A stretch of DNA of 64,000 bases from Sphingobacteriia bacterium. GTDB lineage: Bacteria; Pseudomonadota; Alphaproteobacteria; Rickettsiales; 33-17. Where the stretch lies: contig JAFKLR010000003.1 of NCBI GenBank assembly GCA_017304685.1, positions 434,001 through 498,000 of the forward strand. Reading direction: 5' to 3'. Below are positions 25,165 to 33,573 of the stretch, piece after piece. A program made the position numbers and the translations under genes. The notes below the pieces were generated by a model, which was not told the DNA's origin, ran no database searches, and was given only the letters and a program-made list of their open reading frames with translations. The stretch's first letter is position 1. The number at the start of each line of letters is the position of its first letter.

Positions 25165-25941
25165 ATGTTGGATCAAAATTTTAACAATAAAAAAAGAAAA
25201 TTAGAAGAAAGGGAAGAAGATAATTCTCAACAACCTGTTACCAAAAAAATAAGACTTAGTGATTTAAATATGAATGATACTTTTTTTCAAGAGTATTCTA
25301 ATGATGAAATGATGGAAGAAGGTGACAGAAGTACTCAACCGTTTGATGAATTTAATGAGTCATTTAGTAATACTAATTATACAGATCTTACTGAAGAAAT
25401 AATAGATGACTCAGTCAATCAATTATTACTCGCAGGTGTGCCATTAGAAGAAATTGAAGCAAATAGACAGGCTTATTATTTAAAAAACGATGCAACAACG
25501 AATGTTAAACTTACAAACCATGGCTTGACTAATGAAGTTGAACAAATGAGCTTAGATGAAGAGCCAATGAATAATATAAGATTATCCGATCGATACGTTA
25601 ATATCTCATCAGAATATAATAAACGAATAGATAAAATCAGAAGTAATAATGTGTCTTATACATATTCAGGCGAGATGACTGGGGAAGAAGTATTTATAAA
25701 AGAAGATTGCGGTTTAGAATTTAATTCAGAAGAATTTTTAGGGCAGCAAAATTTATCACTATATAGGGAAATCCAGGACGCAGTAAGAGGGAATAATACT
25801 CCAAAAGCTAATAACCACGGAAATTTAAATAATAATTTTCGGAATAATTTGAAAAATGTAAATGATCATCCATATAGAATGAATATAGAAAAAGAAGATA
25901 AAAATGAGATTAAGGATTTGAGGCATAGCCGTGATTCTTAA
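25165..25941 (+). CDS. Hypothetical protein with N-terminal nuclear-localisation-like motifs
   Basis: 258 aa from the ATG at 25165; an upstream TTG reading at 25126 gives an unlikely hydrophobic extension. The N-terminus has two clusters of basic residues resembling classical nuclear localisation signals: NNKKRKLEE (residues ~6-14) and TKKIRL (~26-31). The rest is acidic, rich in N, E and S and probably disordered, with no recognised domain or membrane helix. This composition fits a host-directed, possibly nucleus-targeted protein, but no secretion signal or experimental support can be read from the sequence. Confidence 0.6.
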   Translation: MLDQNFNNKKRKLEEREEDNSQQPVTKKIRLSDLNMNDTFFQEYSNDEMMEEGDRSTQPFDEFNESFSNTNYTDLTEEIIDDSVNQLLLAGVPLEEIEANRQAYYLKNDATTNVKLTNHGLTNEVEQMSLDEEPMNNIRLSDRYVNISSEYNKRIDKIRSNNVSYTYSGEMTGEEVFIKEDCGLEFNSEEFLGQQNLSLYREIQDAVRGNNTPKANNHGNLNNNFRNNLKNVNDHPYRMNIEKEDKNEIKDLRHSRDS

Positions 25942-26439
25942 ATAGAATACGGCCTTGGTGAGATAATATACTATAGAAATATAATAATTGATTAAGCTAA
26001 TATAATAAGTTTTATTTCTCTACTTTATATAATAAGATTTATTGTACTTTAATTAAACGAGTTAGAGTATAGGCTAGCCTATTTTGTGTAAATTAAAATT
26101 TTAAACTCAAATTTCTGCGCAGAAACTGATTTTTTCTTAATACCATCATTAAGTCTTGTGAAAACTTTTGATATTAATTGAATCATATATTAATAACTTA
26201 AAAATTTTCTGTCAAATCGCTTAGTAAATTTTTAGCTTCTAAAAATCAATAACTTAGATTTGGCATAAAATTTTTTTTATTTTTCGTAATATTTTTTATT
26301 AAAAAGCTTTAAAGGTAATTTGGTTTTATGAATAAGTGTAAATAGTTTTGCCAACCTCAGCAAAATAATACATCTATATGTAAAAAAGATAGAGAATTAT
26401 TAAGGTTAATATAGAAGTGGGTTTACCCCACTTTTATAT
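25942..26439. other. 500-base non-coding region with two perfect palindromes
   Basis: No open frame of note. It contains ATAGGCTAGCCTAT (26069-26082) and TTTCTGCGCAGAAA (26112-26125), both perfect 14-bp palindromes, then a small hairpin (26136-26153) and, at the far end, a terminator-like hairpin at 26415-26433. A structured RNA or a regulatory/binding region is possible. Confidence 0.45.
26415..26437. terminator. Terminator-like hairpin downstream of the NDUFA9-like gene
   Basis: AAGTGGG (26415-26421) and CCCACTT (26427-26433) with a five-base loop. The T-rich sequence follows on the + strand, so it fits best as a + strand terminator, though it lies just after the stop of the minus-strand gene. 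Confidence 0.55.
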
Positions 26440-27369
26440 TTATGCAGCTTGTGCTTTAAATCTTGTTAGATAATTCGGAACAATTAGATCGATATTTGTA
26501 GGATTAATTTTTAAATCTTTAAATGTTAGAACATTTCGATTTTCTTGAATGCAATCAAATTTTAATGATTCAAGTTGATCTAATGTAAGAAGTGGTTTTG
26601 GAAATAGTTGCGCAAAAAAAGCTATAAAGCTTGCAACTGGAAATGGTAAATTGATAATTTTAGTAGAATTACCAGTAAGATTAATTATATATTCTAAAAT
26701 TTCTTTAAATGTCATTTTTTCAGGACCTGCAAGCTCATAAATTCCAGGTTTAGCATCAAGATTATCAATAATATTTGCCACTGCAAGAGCTAAATCTCCT
26801 ACATAAACCGGTTGAAATTTATTCTTCCCACCACCAATAGCTGGTAAAAAAGGCATGTAACGCGACATGTCGCCAAATTGATTAAAGAAATTGTCTTCTT
26901 CACCAAAAATAACGTTTGGTCTAATTATAAAATAATTATCTATTATTGTTCTTATTTTTCTTTCACCTTCGAGTTTTGTAATAGCATATTTACTTTTGCA
27001 TTTATCAATTCCCATAGCTGAAAAATAAATGAATTTTTTTACACCAAAATCACTACAAATTTTTGCTAAATTTTCTGGAAAGTTTTTATGAATTTTTTCA
27101 AAAGTATTTTTACCTTTTTCATAAAGTATTCCAATTAAATCTATTACATATGTTGAGCCATTCACAACTTTTCTTAGTTGAGTTAAGTCATTTATATTAC
27201 AATAAGTTGTAACTATTTGGCCCACATGACCTGCGGTTTTAAGGAAAGTTGCTTGGCTTGGATGTCGACAAATTATATTAATTCTGTACCCACGCTTTGC
27301 AAGTTCTTTAACTATATATCTACCAACAAAACCTGAGCCACCGAATATTGTAATCACTTGCTCTCTCAT
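26440..27369 (-). CDS. NDUFA9-type NAD(P)-binding protein (complex I associated)
   Basis: 309 aa from the ATG at 27369, which has an excellent GGGAGG site; a reading from 27387 adds six residues. Atypical short-chain dehydrogenase/NAD-epimerase fold: dinucleotide motif TIFGGSGFVGRYIVKELAKRG at the start, then CRHPSQ, GTYVIDLIGILYEKG-type strand, YFSAMGID, and YAITKLEGE (active-site-like YxxxK). This matches the complex I NDUFA9 subfamily found in alphaproteobacteria and mitochondria, thought to stabilise NADH:quinone oxidoreductase rather than catalyse a known reaction. No other nuo gene is in the window. Confidence 0.85.
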   Translation of the reverse strand: MREQVITIFGGSGFVGRYIVKELAKRGYRINIICRHPSQATFLKTAGHVGQIVTTYCNINDLTQLRKVVNGSTYVIDLIGILYEKGKNTFEKIHKNFPENLAKICSDFGVKKFIYFSAMGIDKCKSKYAITKLEGERKIRTIIDNYFIIRPNVIFGEEDNFFNQFGDMSRYMPFLPAIGGGKNKFQPVYVGDLALAVANIIDNLDAKPGIYELAGPEKMTFKEILEYIINLTGNSTKIINLPFPVASFIAFFAQLFPKPLLTLDQLESLKFDCIQENRNVLTFKDLKINPTNIDLIVPNYLTRFKAQAA

Positions 27370-27611
27370 CTTTTCCTCCCTTTTCATATCTATTCTTAAT
27401 TATATAGGGGTAAATTTTAAAATTGAAAGTTTTTATTTACATATATTTGTTGCAAATTGTTTCGAAAATCAGATGGTTAAAAATTTAATACAATTGAAAT
27501 TTTAATTATATGTAAAATTTATTAACAAAATATTAAAATAATTCTTGAAATTTTACTAAATTAATTATATTGTTATGTGGTATTTAAAACCATAAACTAT
27601 AGGAATTATTG

Positions 27612-28463
27612 ATGTCTAAAGATAATTTATCAATTAAAAATCAAAAAATAAGTAATTGGCAGAAAGAGTTACTCAATCTTGTCAATACTCAAAAATATAA
27701 GGAAGCTTTAGATTATTGTCAAAATGCTAAAGAAGATTATAGCAAAGATTCAGTAACGCTAACCATTAAAGGTTTTGCGCATTCTAACCTAAAAGAATAT
27801 ACTGAAGCGTTAAAGTGCTATAGTGAGGCTTTATCGATTGATATAAGTAATAGTAGCGCTTGGTATAATTTAGGTGTTACTTATACTCAAATGCCAGGAG
27901 AAAATGAAGAAAAAGCTCTACATTGTTATGATAAAGTATTAGAAATTAGTCCAAATCGCTTAGATGCTTTATATAATAAAAGTATTATTCTTTTATATTC
28001 GACAAATACAAAGAAAGGTAATTTTAAATATAATGAAGCTATTCATAGCTTTAATTTGATTTTAAAAGCTCTTCCTCACCCTGAATATTCTTATATTAAA
28101 GAAGAAGATATTTGGTTCTATAAAGGAAATTGTTATAAAAAATTAGAGGAATATTCTAAAGCTATTGAGTGTTATAATATAGCGCTTAAAATTAATCCAA
28201 ATTTTTTAGGAGCGCGTGCAAAAAAATTAAATGTTTTATATACTATGGAGCTTACTGAAGTTTTTAAAATGAATGAAAAAAGCGAAAGAGGCCTTGAGAG
28301 TAATTCTAATTTTAGAGAATTAGCAGAAAATAACGTTGATGAAGAAAAAACTTTTACTATAGAGCATTTAAAAATACTAAATAGTTTATCAACAGAAAAT
28401 AAAGAAGCTGTTATGGAAATAATAAAAAAAGCTAAAGAAAAAGAAAATGTGCTGAATGCATAA
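27612..28463 (+). CDS. Tetratricopeptide-repeat protein
   Basis: 283 aa from the ATG at 27612 with AGGA seven bases upstream. At least four TPR units are readable, with W-LG-Y-A-P positions: KGFAHSNLKEYTEALKCYSE, AWYNLGVTYTQMPG...ALHCYDKVLEISP, the KYNEAIHSFNLIL unit, and WFYKGNCYKKLEEYSKAIEC. The last ~60 residues are charged and helical. TPR arrays bind partner proteins; the partner is unknown. No signal peptide. Monocistronic, before tRNA-Leu. Confidence 0.88.
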   Translation: MSKDNLSIKNQKISNWQKELLNLVNTQKYKEALDYCQNAKEDYSKDSVTLTIKGFAHSNLKEYTEALKCYSEALSIDISNSSAWYNLGVTYTQMPGENEEKALHCYDKVLEISPNRLDALYNKSIILLYSTNTKKGNFKYNEAIHSFNLILKALPHPEYSYIKEEDIWFYKGNCYKKLEEYSKAIECYNIALKINPNFLGARAKKLNVLYTMELTEVFKMNEKSERGLESNSNFRELAENNVDEEKTFTIEHLKILNSLSTENKEAVMEIIKKAKEKENVLNA

Positions 28464-28532
28464 TCTTACGCTTACCCAGCGTTTTTAATTGCATTTATTT
28501 AATAGTTTTGATACAAAAAAATTAAATAATTT

Positions 28533-28619
28533 GCCCGGATGGCGGAATTGGTAGACGCGCTAGTTTCAGGTACTAGTGGCTGAAAAGCCTTGGAAGTTCA
28601 AATCTTCTTTCGGGCACCA
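28533..28619 (+). tRNA. tRNA-Leu (CAG)
   Basis: Class II tRNA of 87 bases: acceptor GCCCGGA with TTCGGGC (one G-T), anticodon stem CTAGT/ACTAG with loop TTCAGGT (anticodon CAG), long variable arm TGGCTGAAAAGCCTT, A73 and an encoded CCA. Confidence 0.95.
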
Positions 28620-28688
28620 ATAAAATTATTCAGAAATGTACAAGGTAAATTATACTTAAATTTAAAATAAAATTATTAAATAAAGAGG

Positions 28689-29303
28689 GTGGCTTTGAGT
28701 ATTTTTCTTCATAAAAATGATCTTCCAAATGACTTTAAAATAAATGGTGATATTGCAATTGATACTGAAGCGATGGGGTTAAATAATCATCGAGATAGAT
28801 TGTGTTTACTTCAATTTTCAAATGGTAATGGCGAAGTTCATTTAGTTCAATTTGTAGATAAAAAATTCGATTGCCCAAATCTCAAAAAATTACTTAGTGA
28901 TCCGAAGCGTACTAAAATTTTGCATTATGCAAGATTTGATGTCGCTATTATTAAAAAATATTTAGATGTACTTTTAGAACCAATTTATTGCACTAAAATT
29001 GCTTCTAAACTTATTAGAACTTATACTGACCAACATAGCCTTAAAGAATTGTGTAAAGATCTTGTAGGGGTAACTTTATCAAAAGCGCAAAGGTCAAGTG
29101 ATTGGGGAGCAGATGAATTGAGTGAAGAGCAGCTTCAATATGCTGCTTCTGATGTTCTATATTTACATCAAATTAAAGAAAAACTTGATGTAGTTTTAAA
29201 AAGAGAAAATAGAGATAAATTAGCCCAAAAATGCTTTGAGTTTTTACCAACACAGGCTGAACTTGACCTTTTAGGTTTTGGAGAAGATATTTTCATGCAT
29301 TAG
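28689..29303 (+). CDS. rnd: Ribonuclease D, short form
   Basis: 204 aa containing only the DEDDy 3'-5' exonuclease domain; E. coli RNase D (about 375 aa) also has HRDC domains, absent here. Short forms are normal in alphaproteobacteria. Catalytic motifs are visible: IAIDTEAMG (D and E), HYARFDVAII (third D), and YAASDVLYLH (Tyr and fourth D). It trims 3' ends of tRNA precursors and other RNAs; its place right after tRNA-Leu is suggestive but may be chance. Start is GTG 28689 or TTG 28695; a GAGGG site favours the latter slightly. Confidence 0.92.
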   Translation: MALSIFLHKNDLPNDFKINGDIAIDTEAMGLNNHRDRLCLLQFSNGNGEVHLVQFVDKKFDCPNLKKLLSDPKRTKILHYARFDVAIIKKYLDVLLEPIYCTKIASKLIRTYTDQHSLKELCKDLVGVTLSKAQRSSDWGADELSEEQLQYAASDVLYLHQIKEKLDVVLKRENRDKLAQKCFEFLPTQAELDLLGFGEDIFMH

Positions 29304-29446
29304 TTTTTCCGGTTTTCAACTTTAAGTTATTGAAAATTGATTAAAACTATAATAATTTCAATGGAAATTATGTATTATAAGTTCTTAACTAAAATATATT
29401 AATTGTTGCAAAAATATAAAAAAAGTTTAATATAAGTGTAAATAAT

Positions 29447-30481
29447 ATGCCCCATGTTAATACAATGAATTTAAAAGAAATTTTAATGAGCGAGTTTGAA
29501 CAAGAACCGCAAATTGTTGAAACTAAAGAAAATTATAAAAATAGAATTTTGGGAATAACCGGCTGTTTTAAAAAAGGAATTAATGATTTAGAAGACTTAA
29601 TAGATGAGTCGTATACGCAAGCTATTGAATTAATTAAGAAAAAACGTGGGCGTATTTTAACGTGCGGAATAGGTAAAAGTGGTTTTATAGCTAAAAAAGC
29701 GGCAGCAAGCCTTGCATCTACCGGAACACCTGCATATTTTGTGCATCCTTCAGAAGCGGCTCATGGTGATTTAGGGATGATTACTAAAGACGATGCGTTG
29801 TTTTTAGTATCATATTCTGGGAAAAGTGCAGAATTATTACCTGTTATGTATTATGCTAAAAATATAGGTTGTCCTATTATTGCAATAGTTTCTAATACGA
29901 CTTCAGTATTAGCAAAGAACTCTAATGTAGTTTTAAAATTACCTGTAGTTAAAGAACCAACAGATTTACCAGCGCCTTTTATTTCAACTGCTTTAAGCTT
30001 AGTAGTATTTGATATCATTAGCGTGCTTATGATGGAAGAAATTGAATTCAATAAGGATGATTATGCAAAATTGCATCCTGGTGGTAAAATAGGAAGTGTT
30101 TTAAAACTTGTTGGCGAAGTTATGCATAAGGGAGATGAATTGCCTTTAGTATATGAAAACCAAAAAATGTCAGAAGTGATAATTGAAATTTCAAATAAAA
30201 AACTTGGTTGTGCTTGCGTGGTTGATAGTAATAGACATTTAGTAGGGGTTATTACTGACGGAGATTTAAGTCGTCATATGCATGAAAACTTATTGTCAGA
30301 ATTTGCTCATAATATAATGACAAAAAATCCTAGGAGTTTAACTCCTAACATGCTTATTAGTGAAGCTTTTGAAATTATTAAAGATAAAAAAATTACAAAT
30401 TTTCCTGTAGTGGATGAAGATAAGAACATAGTCGGAATGTTACATATACATGATATTATAAAATTGGTAGGTGATGAATAA
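29447..30481 (+). CDS. kdsD: Arabinose-5-phosphate isomerase (KpsF/GutQ type)
   Basis: 344 aa. It interconverts ribulose-5-phosphate and arabinose-5-phosphate, the first step to Kdo for LPS. The SIS domain has ILTCGIGKSGFIAKK, the conserved HPSEAAHGDLGM segment, and SYSGKSAELLPV; a tandem CBS pair follows (~residues 215-340: VIIEISNKKLGCACVVD, VGVITDGDLSRHM, FPVVDEDKNIVGMLHI). All typical of KdsD. The stop overlaps the lptC start by eight bases, so kdsD-lptC-lptA form one LPS operon, an arrangement also found in other Gram-negatives. Confidence 0.95.
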   Translation: MPHVNTMNLKEILMSEFEQEPQIVETKENYKNRILGITGCFKKGINDLEDLIDESYTQAIELIKKKRGRILTCGIGKSGFIAKKAAASLASTGTPAYFVHPSEAAHGDLGMITKDDALFLVSYSGKSAELLPVMYYAKNIGCPIIAIVSNTTSVLAKNSNVVLKLPVVKEPTDLPAPFISTALSLVVFDIISVLMMEEIEFNKDDYAKLHPGGKIGSVLKLVGEVMHKGDELPLVYENQKMSEVIIEISNKKLGCACVVDSNRHLVGVITDGDLSRHMHENLLSEFAHNIMTKNPRSLTPNMLISEAFEIIKDKKITNFPVVDEDKNIVGMLHIHDIIKLVGDE

Positions 30482-31070
30482 AGCGTTATTAATAAATAAA
30501 ATATCTTCTAAAAGTAAAGCTTTCGTTTTTAAAGTTCTTTGCTTATCAATTTTTATTTCAATAATTGTAAGCCTTGGTTTATTCATGACGTTTAATTCTA
30601 ATACTAACAAAATTGTTTTTAAATCTGTTGTTAATAACCAAATTAAAAAATTAGATAAAATAATCAGGAACCCAGTACTTTACGGATATGATGATAAAGA
30701 ACAACCTTATAATGTAATGGCAAAAGAAGCTTTTGAAGTTAATAAAGATGAAGTGAAGTTAGTCGATTTAACTGCTGAAGCTTTTTCAAATTCTGGAAAA
30801 TGGGTAGCAGCCTTAGCAGAGCAGGGGATATTAGGTAATAATAATTCAACACTTGATTTAGTAGGCGCTGTACAAATTTTTACTAATAATGCTGAAGAAT
30901 TTAAAACTGATAAAGTAAGGCTTTACTTAAAAGAAGGTGTTGCTGAAAGCACTGCCCCTGTAGAATTATTTAGCGAAAAAGTTACACTTAATGCAACAGG
31001 AATAAAAATTACTAAGCATGGTAAAAATATTCAGTTTACAGGACCGGTAAAAATGGTAATCTATCAATAA
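30474..31070 (+). CDS. lptC: LPS export protein LptC
   Basis: 198 aa from the ATG at 30474; a GTG at 30471 is an alternative. One N-terminal transmembrane anchor (VLCLSIFISIIVSLGLFMTF, residues ~20-39) followed by a periplasmic beta-jellyroll (DUF1239) region. LptC receives LPS from the LptBFG ABC transporter and hands it to LptA. Sequence conservation is low, so the call rests on the anchor, length and position between kdsD and lptA. Overlaps kdsD by eight bases. Confidence 0.88.
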   Translation: MNKALLINKISSKSKAFVFKVLCLSIFISIIVSLGLFMTFNSNTNKIVFKSVVNNQIKKLDKIIRNPVLYGYDDKEQPYNVMAKEAFEVNKDEVKLVDLTAEAFSNSGKWVAALAEQGILGNNNSTLDLVGAVQIFTNNAEEFKTDKVRLYLKEGVAESTAPVELFSEKVTLNATGIKITKHGKNIQFTGPVKMVIYQ

Positions 31071-31102
31071 ATTATCAATTTTTACTTATTTCTGAGAGAG
31101 TT

Positions 31103-31663
31103 ATGAGATTATTATTTACATTTTTCCTTTCCACCATTGTTTCCTTTAGTTATGCAGATGATAAAATTGTTAAACCTAAAAGCAATTCACCTGTAAGCAT
31201 TCAGTCTGATTCATTGGAATTTGATCAAGAGAAAAATCAGGCGACATTTTCAGGAAATGTTATAGTTAATCAAGACGATACAGAAATAAAATCTAATAAA
31301 ATTATTGTCCACTATTTTAAAGCAGAAAAGGATGATAAAAAGCCGGCAGAAGAAGCTAAAGCTGAACTTTCAAATCAAGGTTTTGGGAATCGTAAAATTG
31401 TAAAAATCGATGCTGTAGGAAATGTTATTTTAACTTCACCTGATAAAAAAGCTTTTGCTGATAAAGCCATTTATAATTTAGAGCGTAAACAACTTGAAAT
31501 GTTTGGCAATGTAAAACTCGTTCAAGATAAATCCGAACTTTATGGAAATAGGCTTATGTACGATTTAGCATCAAATAAAGCAAGTATTTTTGGTGAAGAA
31601 AAGCATCTTGTTAATCATGAGCAAAAGAAAAGAGTTAAAGCAGTTATAATGCCTAAAGAATAG
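31103..31663 (+). CDS. lptA: LPS transport periplasmic protein LptA
   Basis: 186 aa. Signal peptide MRLLFTFFLSTIVSFSYA with cleavage after SYA. The OstA-type jellyroll is clear: SIQSDSLEFDQEKNQATFSG, NVIVNQDDTEIKSNKIIVHY, then repeats ending in ELYGNRLMYDLASNKA and GEEKHL. LptA bridges the periplasm carrying LPS to LptDE. It is usually followed immediately by lptB; here a terminator and an unrelated opposite-strand gene intervene. Confidence 0.93.
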   Translation: MRLLFTFFLSTIVSFSYADDKIVKPKSNSPVSIQSDSLEFDQEKNQATFSGNVIVNQDDTEIKSNKIIVHYFKAEKDDKKPAEEAKAELSNQGFGNRKIVKIDAVGNVILTSPDKKAFADKAIYNLERKQLEMFGNVKLVQDKSELYGNRLMYDLASNKASIFGEEKHLVNHEQKKRVKAVIMPKE

Positions 31664-31684
31664 TTTTTATTAAACGCTATAAAG

Positions 31685-31712
31685 AAAAAAGGAGCTATTT
31701 AGCTCCTTTTTT
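31685..31712. terminator. Bidirectional terminator
   Basis: AAAAAAGGAGCT (31685-31696), four-base loop, AGCTCCTTTTTT (31701-31712). A run of A before and T after makes it work on both strands, ending lptA (+) and the LRR-like gene (-). Confidence 0.88.
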
Positions 31713-31723
31713 TATGGATGCAA

Positions 31724-32689
31724 TTAAAAATCAAGATAAATTGAACTTGCGCAAGCTCTTTCAGCATAATTTCTAAAGCTTTCAAGTTTACGTTCTTGTG
31801 GCTCACCTTTTGTTTCTGCAATTTCTTTTAAATTTTTTTCAGAATTAGTTTCTTCAGCTTTTAATTCAACTATTTGTGAATTTCTTTCACCAATTCTTTT
31901 AAAATGACCGCTTAATACATTAAAGAATCTATTACCCCAATTATTATACATTTCTTCATCGCATACATAAATATTTTGAAGTGTAAAATTACTTTCATTA
32001 CAAACTTTAAGTAATTGATGATATGGTGCTTCAATGATTTTAATATTATCTTGGAAGTTTTCTGTTGGAGTTTCAGCTTTATAATTGAAATATAAAGTTC
32101 TAATGGTTTCATTACCCTCAAGAATTTTAATTAAGCCATATAATTCTTCACGCTTCAAAAAGTTATCCATCATTAAAGAATTTATGTGAGAACTATTAAT
32201 AGCTGAAACTATTTTGTAATTATTTTCTTCACCAAAACTTGTTTGAAATAAACGAAGTTTTTTTAAGTTAGAAGTTTTAATAAAGTGTGCTATTATTTCT
32301 GCAATTGAGCTATTTTGCTTTTCATCACTAAATTCAAACCCATTAATGGTTAAGCCCTTACAAGTTTTAATACCTTTAAGAAATTTTTCAATATTTGCAG
32401 CTAATTGTTCATTATTTTCAAAAGTTATAATAATGCCTTCTTTAACAAACTGAGAAACTACTTTTAAGTTTTCTTCACTAAAAAGTTCAGTAGAGAAATT
32501 ATGTGAAGAAAGATTTGAATTATTTTTTTTCATTTCTTCCATAATTGTTTCTTTAGTAATAAAAAATTTATAGCTCTCAAAAAAATCTGAGGTTTTTGGT
32601 GGTGCTATAAATAAAGCTAATTCAGTGCGTTCAGATTTATTTACATGCTCAATCGCTGCATTTACTGTATTTTCGTCTTTTATAATCAT
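31724..32689 (-). CDS. Leucine-rich-repeat-like hypothetical protein inside the lpt cluster
   Basis: 321 aa. The middle has strand-helix units of the ribonuclease-inhibitor type: CKGLTINGFEFSDEKQNSS, LKKLRLFQTSFGEENNYK, INSLMMDNFLKREELYGLI, TIRTLYFNYKAE, with ~28-residue spacing. The N-terminal ~85 residues and charged C-terminal ~80 residues are not recognised. No signal peptide or membrane helix. LRR proteins of intracellular bacteria often bind host proteins; this is inference. It lies antisense between lptA and lptB, which are normally adjacent, and so looks like a later insertion into the LPS operon. Confidence 0.7.
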   Translation of the reverse strand: MIIKDENTVNAAIEHVNKSERTELALFIAPPKTSDFFESYKFFITKETIMEEMKKNNSNLSSHNFSTELFSEENLKVVSQFVKEGIIITFENNEQLAANIEKFLKGIKTCKGLTINGFEFSDEKQNSSIAEIIAHFIKTSNLKKLRLFQTSFGEENNYKIVSAINSSHINSLMMDNFLKREELYGLIKILEGNETIRTLYFNYKAETPTENFQDNIKIIEAPYHQLLKVCNESNFTLQNIYVCDEEMYNNWGNRFFNVLSGHFKRIGERNSQIVELKAEETNSEKNLKEIAETKGEPQERKLESFRNYAERACASSIYLDF

Positions 32690-32853
32690 CTTTATTACCT
32701 TTAATATATTTTATATAATTATATAAAAGACATGCTAATCCAAAATTATCAATTAATCAAATATTAAGAATTTCTATTTTTCAAACATTTATCCTTGATT
32801 AAACGCATATAAAAAAATATATTTTAATGTCTAATTAAAATATTGGTAAGAAA

Positions 32854-33570
32854 ATGACGGTTTTACACGCAGAAGGTTTAGCAAAATTCTATGGTGATAG
32901 AATGGTTGTAAGGGATGTTTCTCTAGAACTTAAAAGAGGCGAAATAGTAGGGCTTTTAGGACCAAATGGCGCTGGTAAAACAACATGTTTTTATATGATA
33001 GCAGGGTTAATTGCCCCAGATGATGGTAAAATTTATTTGGGTGATTATGAAATTACTACTATGGCAATGTATAGAAGAGCTCGCTTAGGCTTAGGTTATT
33101 TACCTCAGGAAGCTTCAATTTTTCGTGGTCTTACCGTTGAAGAAAATTTAATGGCAGTTCTTGAAGTTGTCGAGCCTTCAACTACTCAAAGAGCAATATC
33201 GCTAGAAGAAATTTTAGAAGCGTTTTCATTAAGACATTTAAGAAAAATTCTTTCAACCACTCTTTCAGGTGGAGAAAGAAGAAGGCTTGAAATTGCTCGT
33301 GCCATTGCAGCCAAACCCCATTTTCTTTTACTAGATGAACCATTTGCAGGGGTTGACCCAGTTGCAGTAAACGAAATTAAAAACCTAATTGATTACTTAG
33401 CGGATATTGATATTGGAATTTTAATTACAGATCACAATGTGCGTGAGACACTTGGAATAGTGAACCGTGCATATATAGTTCACGATGGAAGTATTTTAAT
33501 GCACGGCACACCTAACGAAGTTATCCAAAACGAAGACGTTAGAAGAGTATATTTAGGCGAAAAGTTTTAA
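32854..33570 (+). CDS. lptB: LPS export ABC transporter ATP-binding protein LptB
   Basis: 238 aa, standard LptB length. Walker A GPNGAGKTT, Q-loop YLPQEASIFRGLTVEEN, ABC signature LSGGERRR, Walker B FLLLDEPFAGVDPVAV, switch His in ITDHNVRETL. It powers LPS extraction from the inner membrane with LptFG. The sequence is one of the most conserved in the window. Separated from lptA by the LRR-like gene, it must have its own promoter in 32690-32853. Convergent with the next gene, three bases between stops. Confidence 0.97.
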   Translation: MTVLHAEGLAKFYGDRMVVRDVSLELKRGEIVGLLGPNGAGKTTCFYMIAGLIAPDDGKIYLGDYEITTMAMYRRARLGLGYLPQEASIFRGLTVEENLMAVLEVVEPSTTQRAISLEEILEAFSLRHLRKILSTTLSGGERRRLEIARAIAAKPHFLLLDEPFAGVDPVAVNEIKNLIDYLADIDIGILITDHNVRETLGIVNRAYIVHDGSILMHGTPNEVIQNEDVRRVYLGEKF

Positions 33571-33573
33571 AAC

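Noticed and set aside
25942-26439. Known structured RNAs (RNase P RNA, tmRNA, SRP RNA) in the gap
   Set aside because: None of their conserved sequence landmarks could be found.
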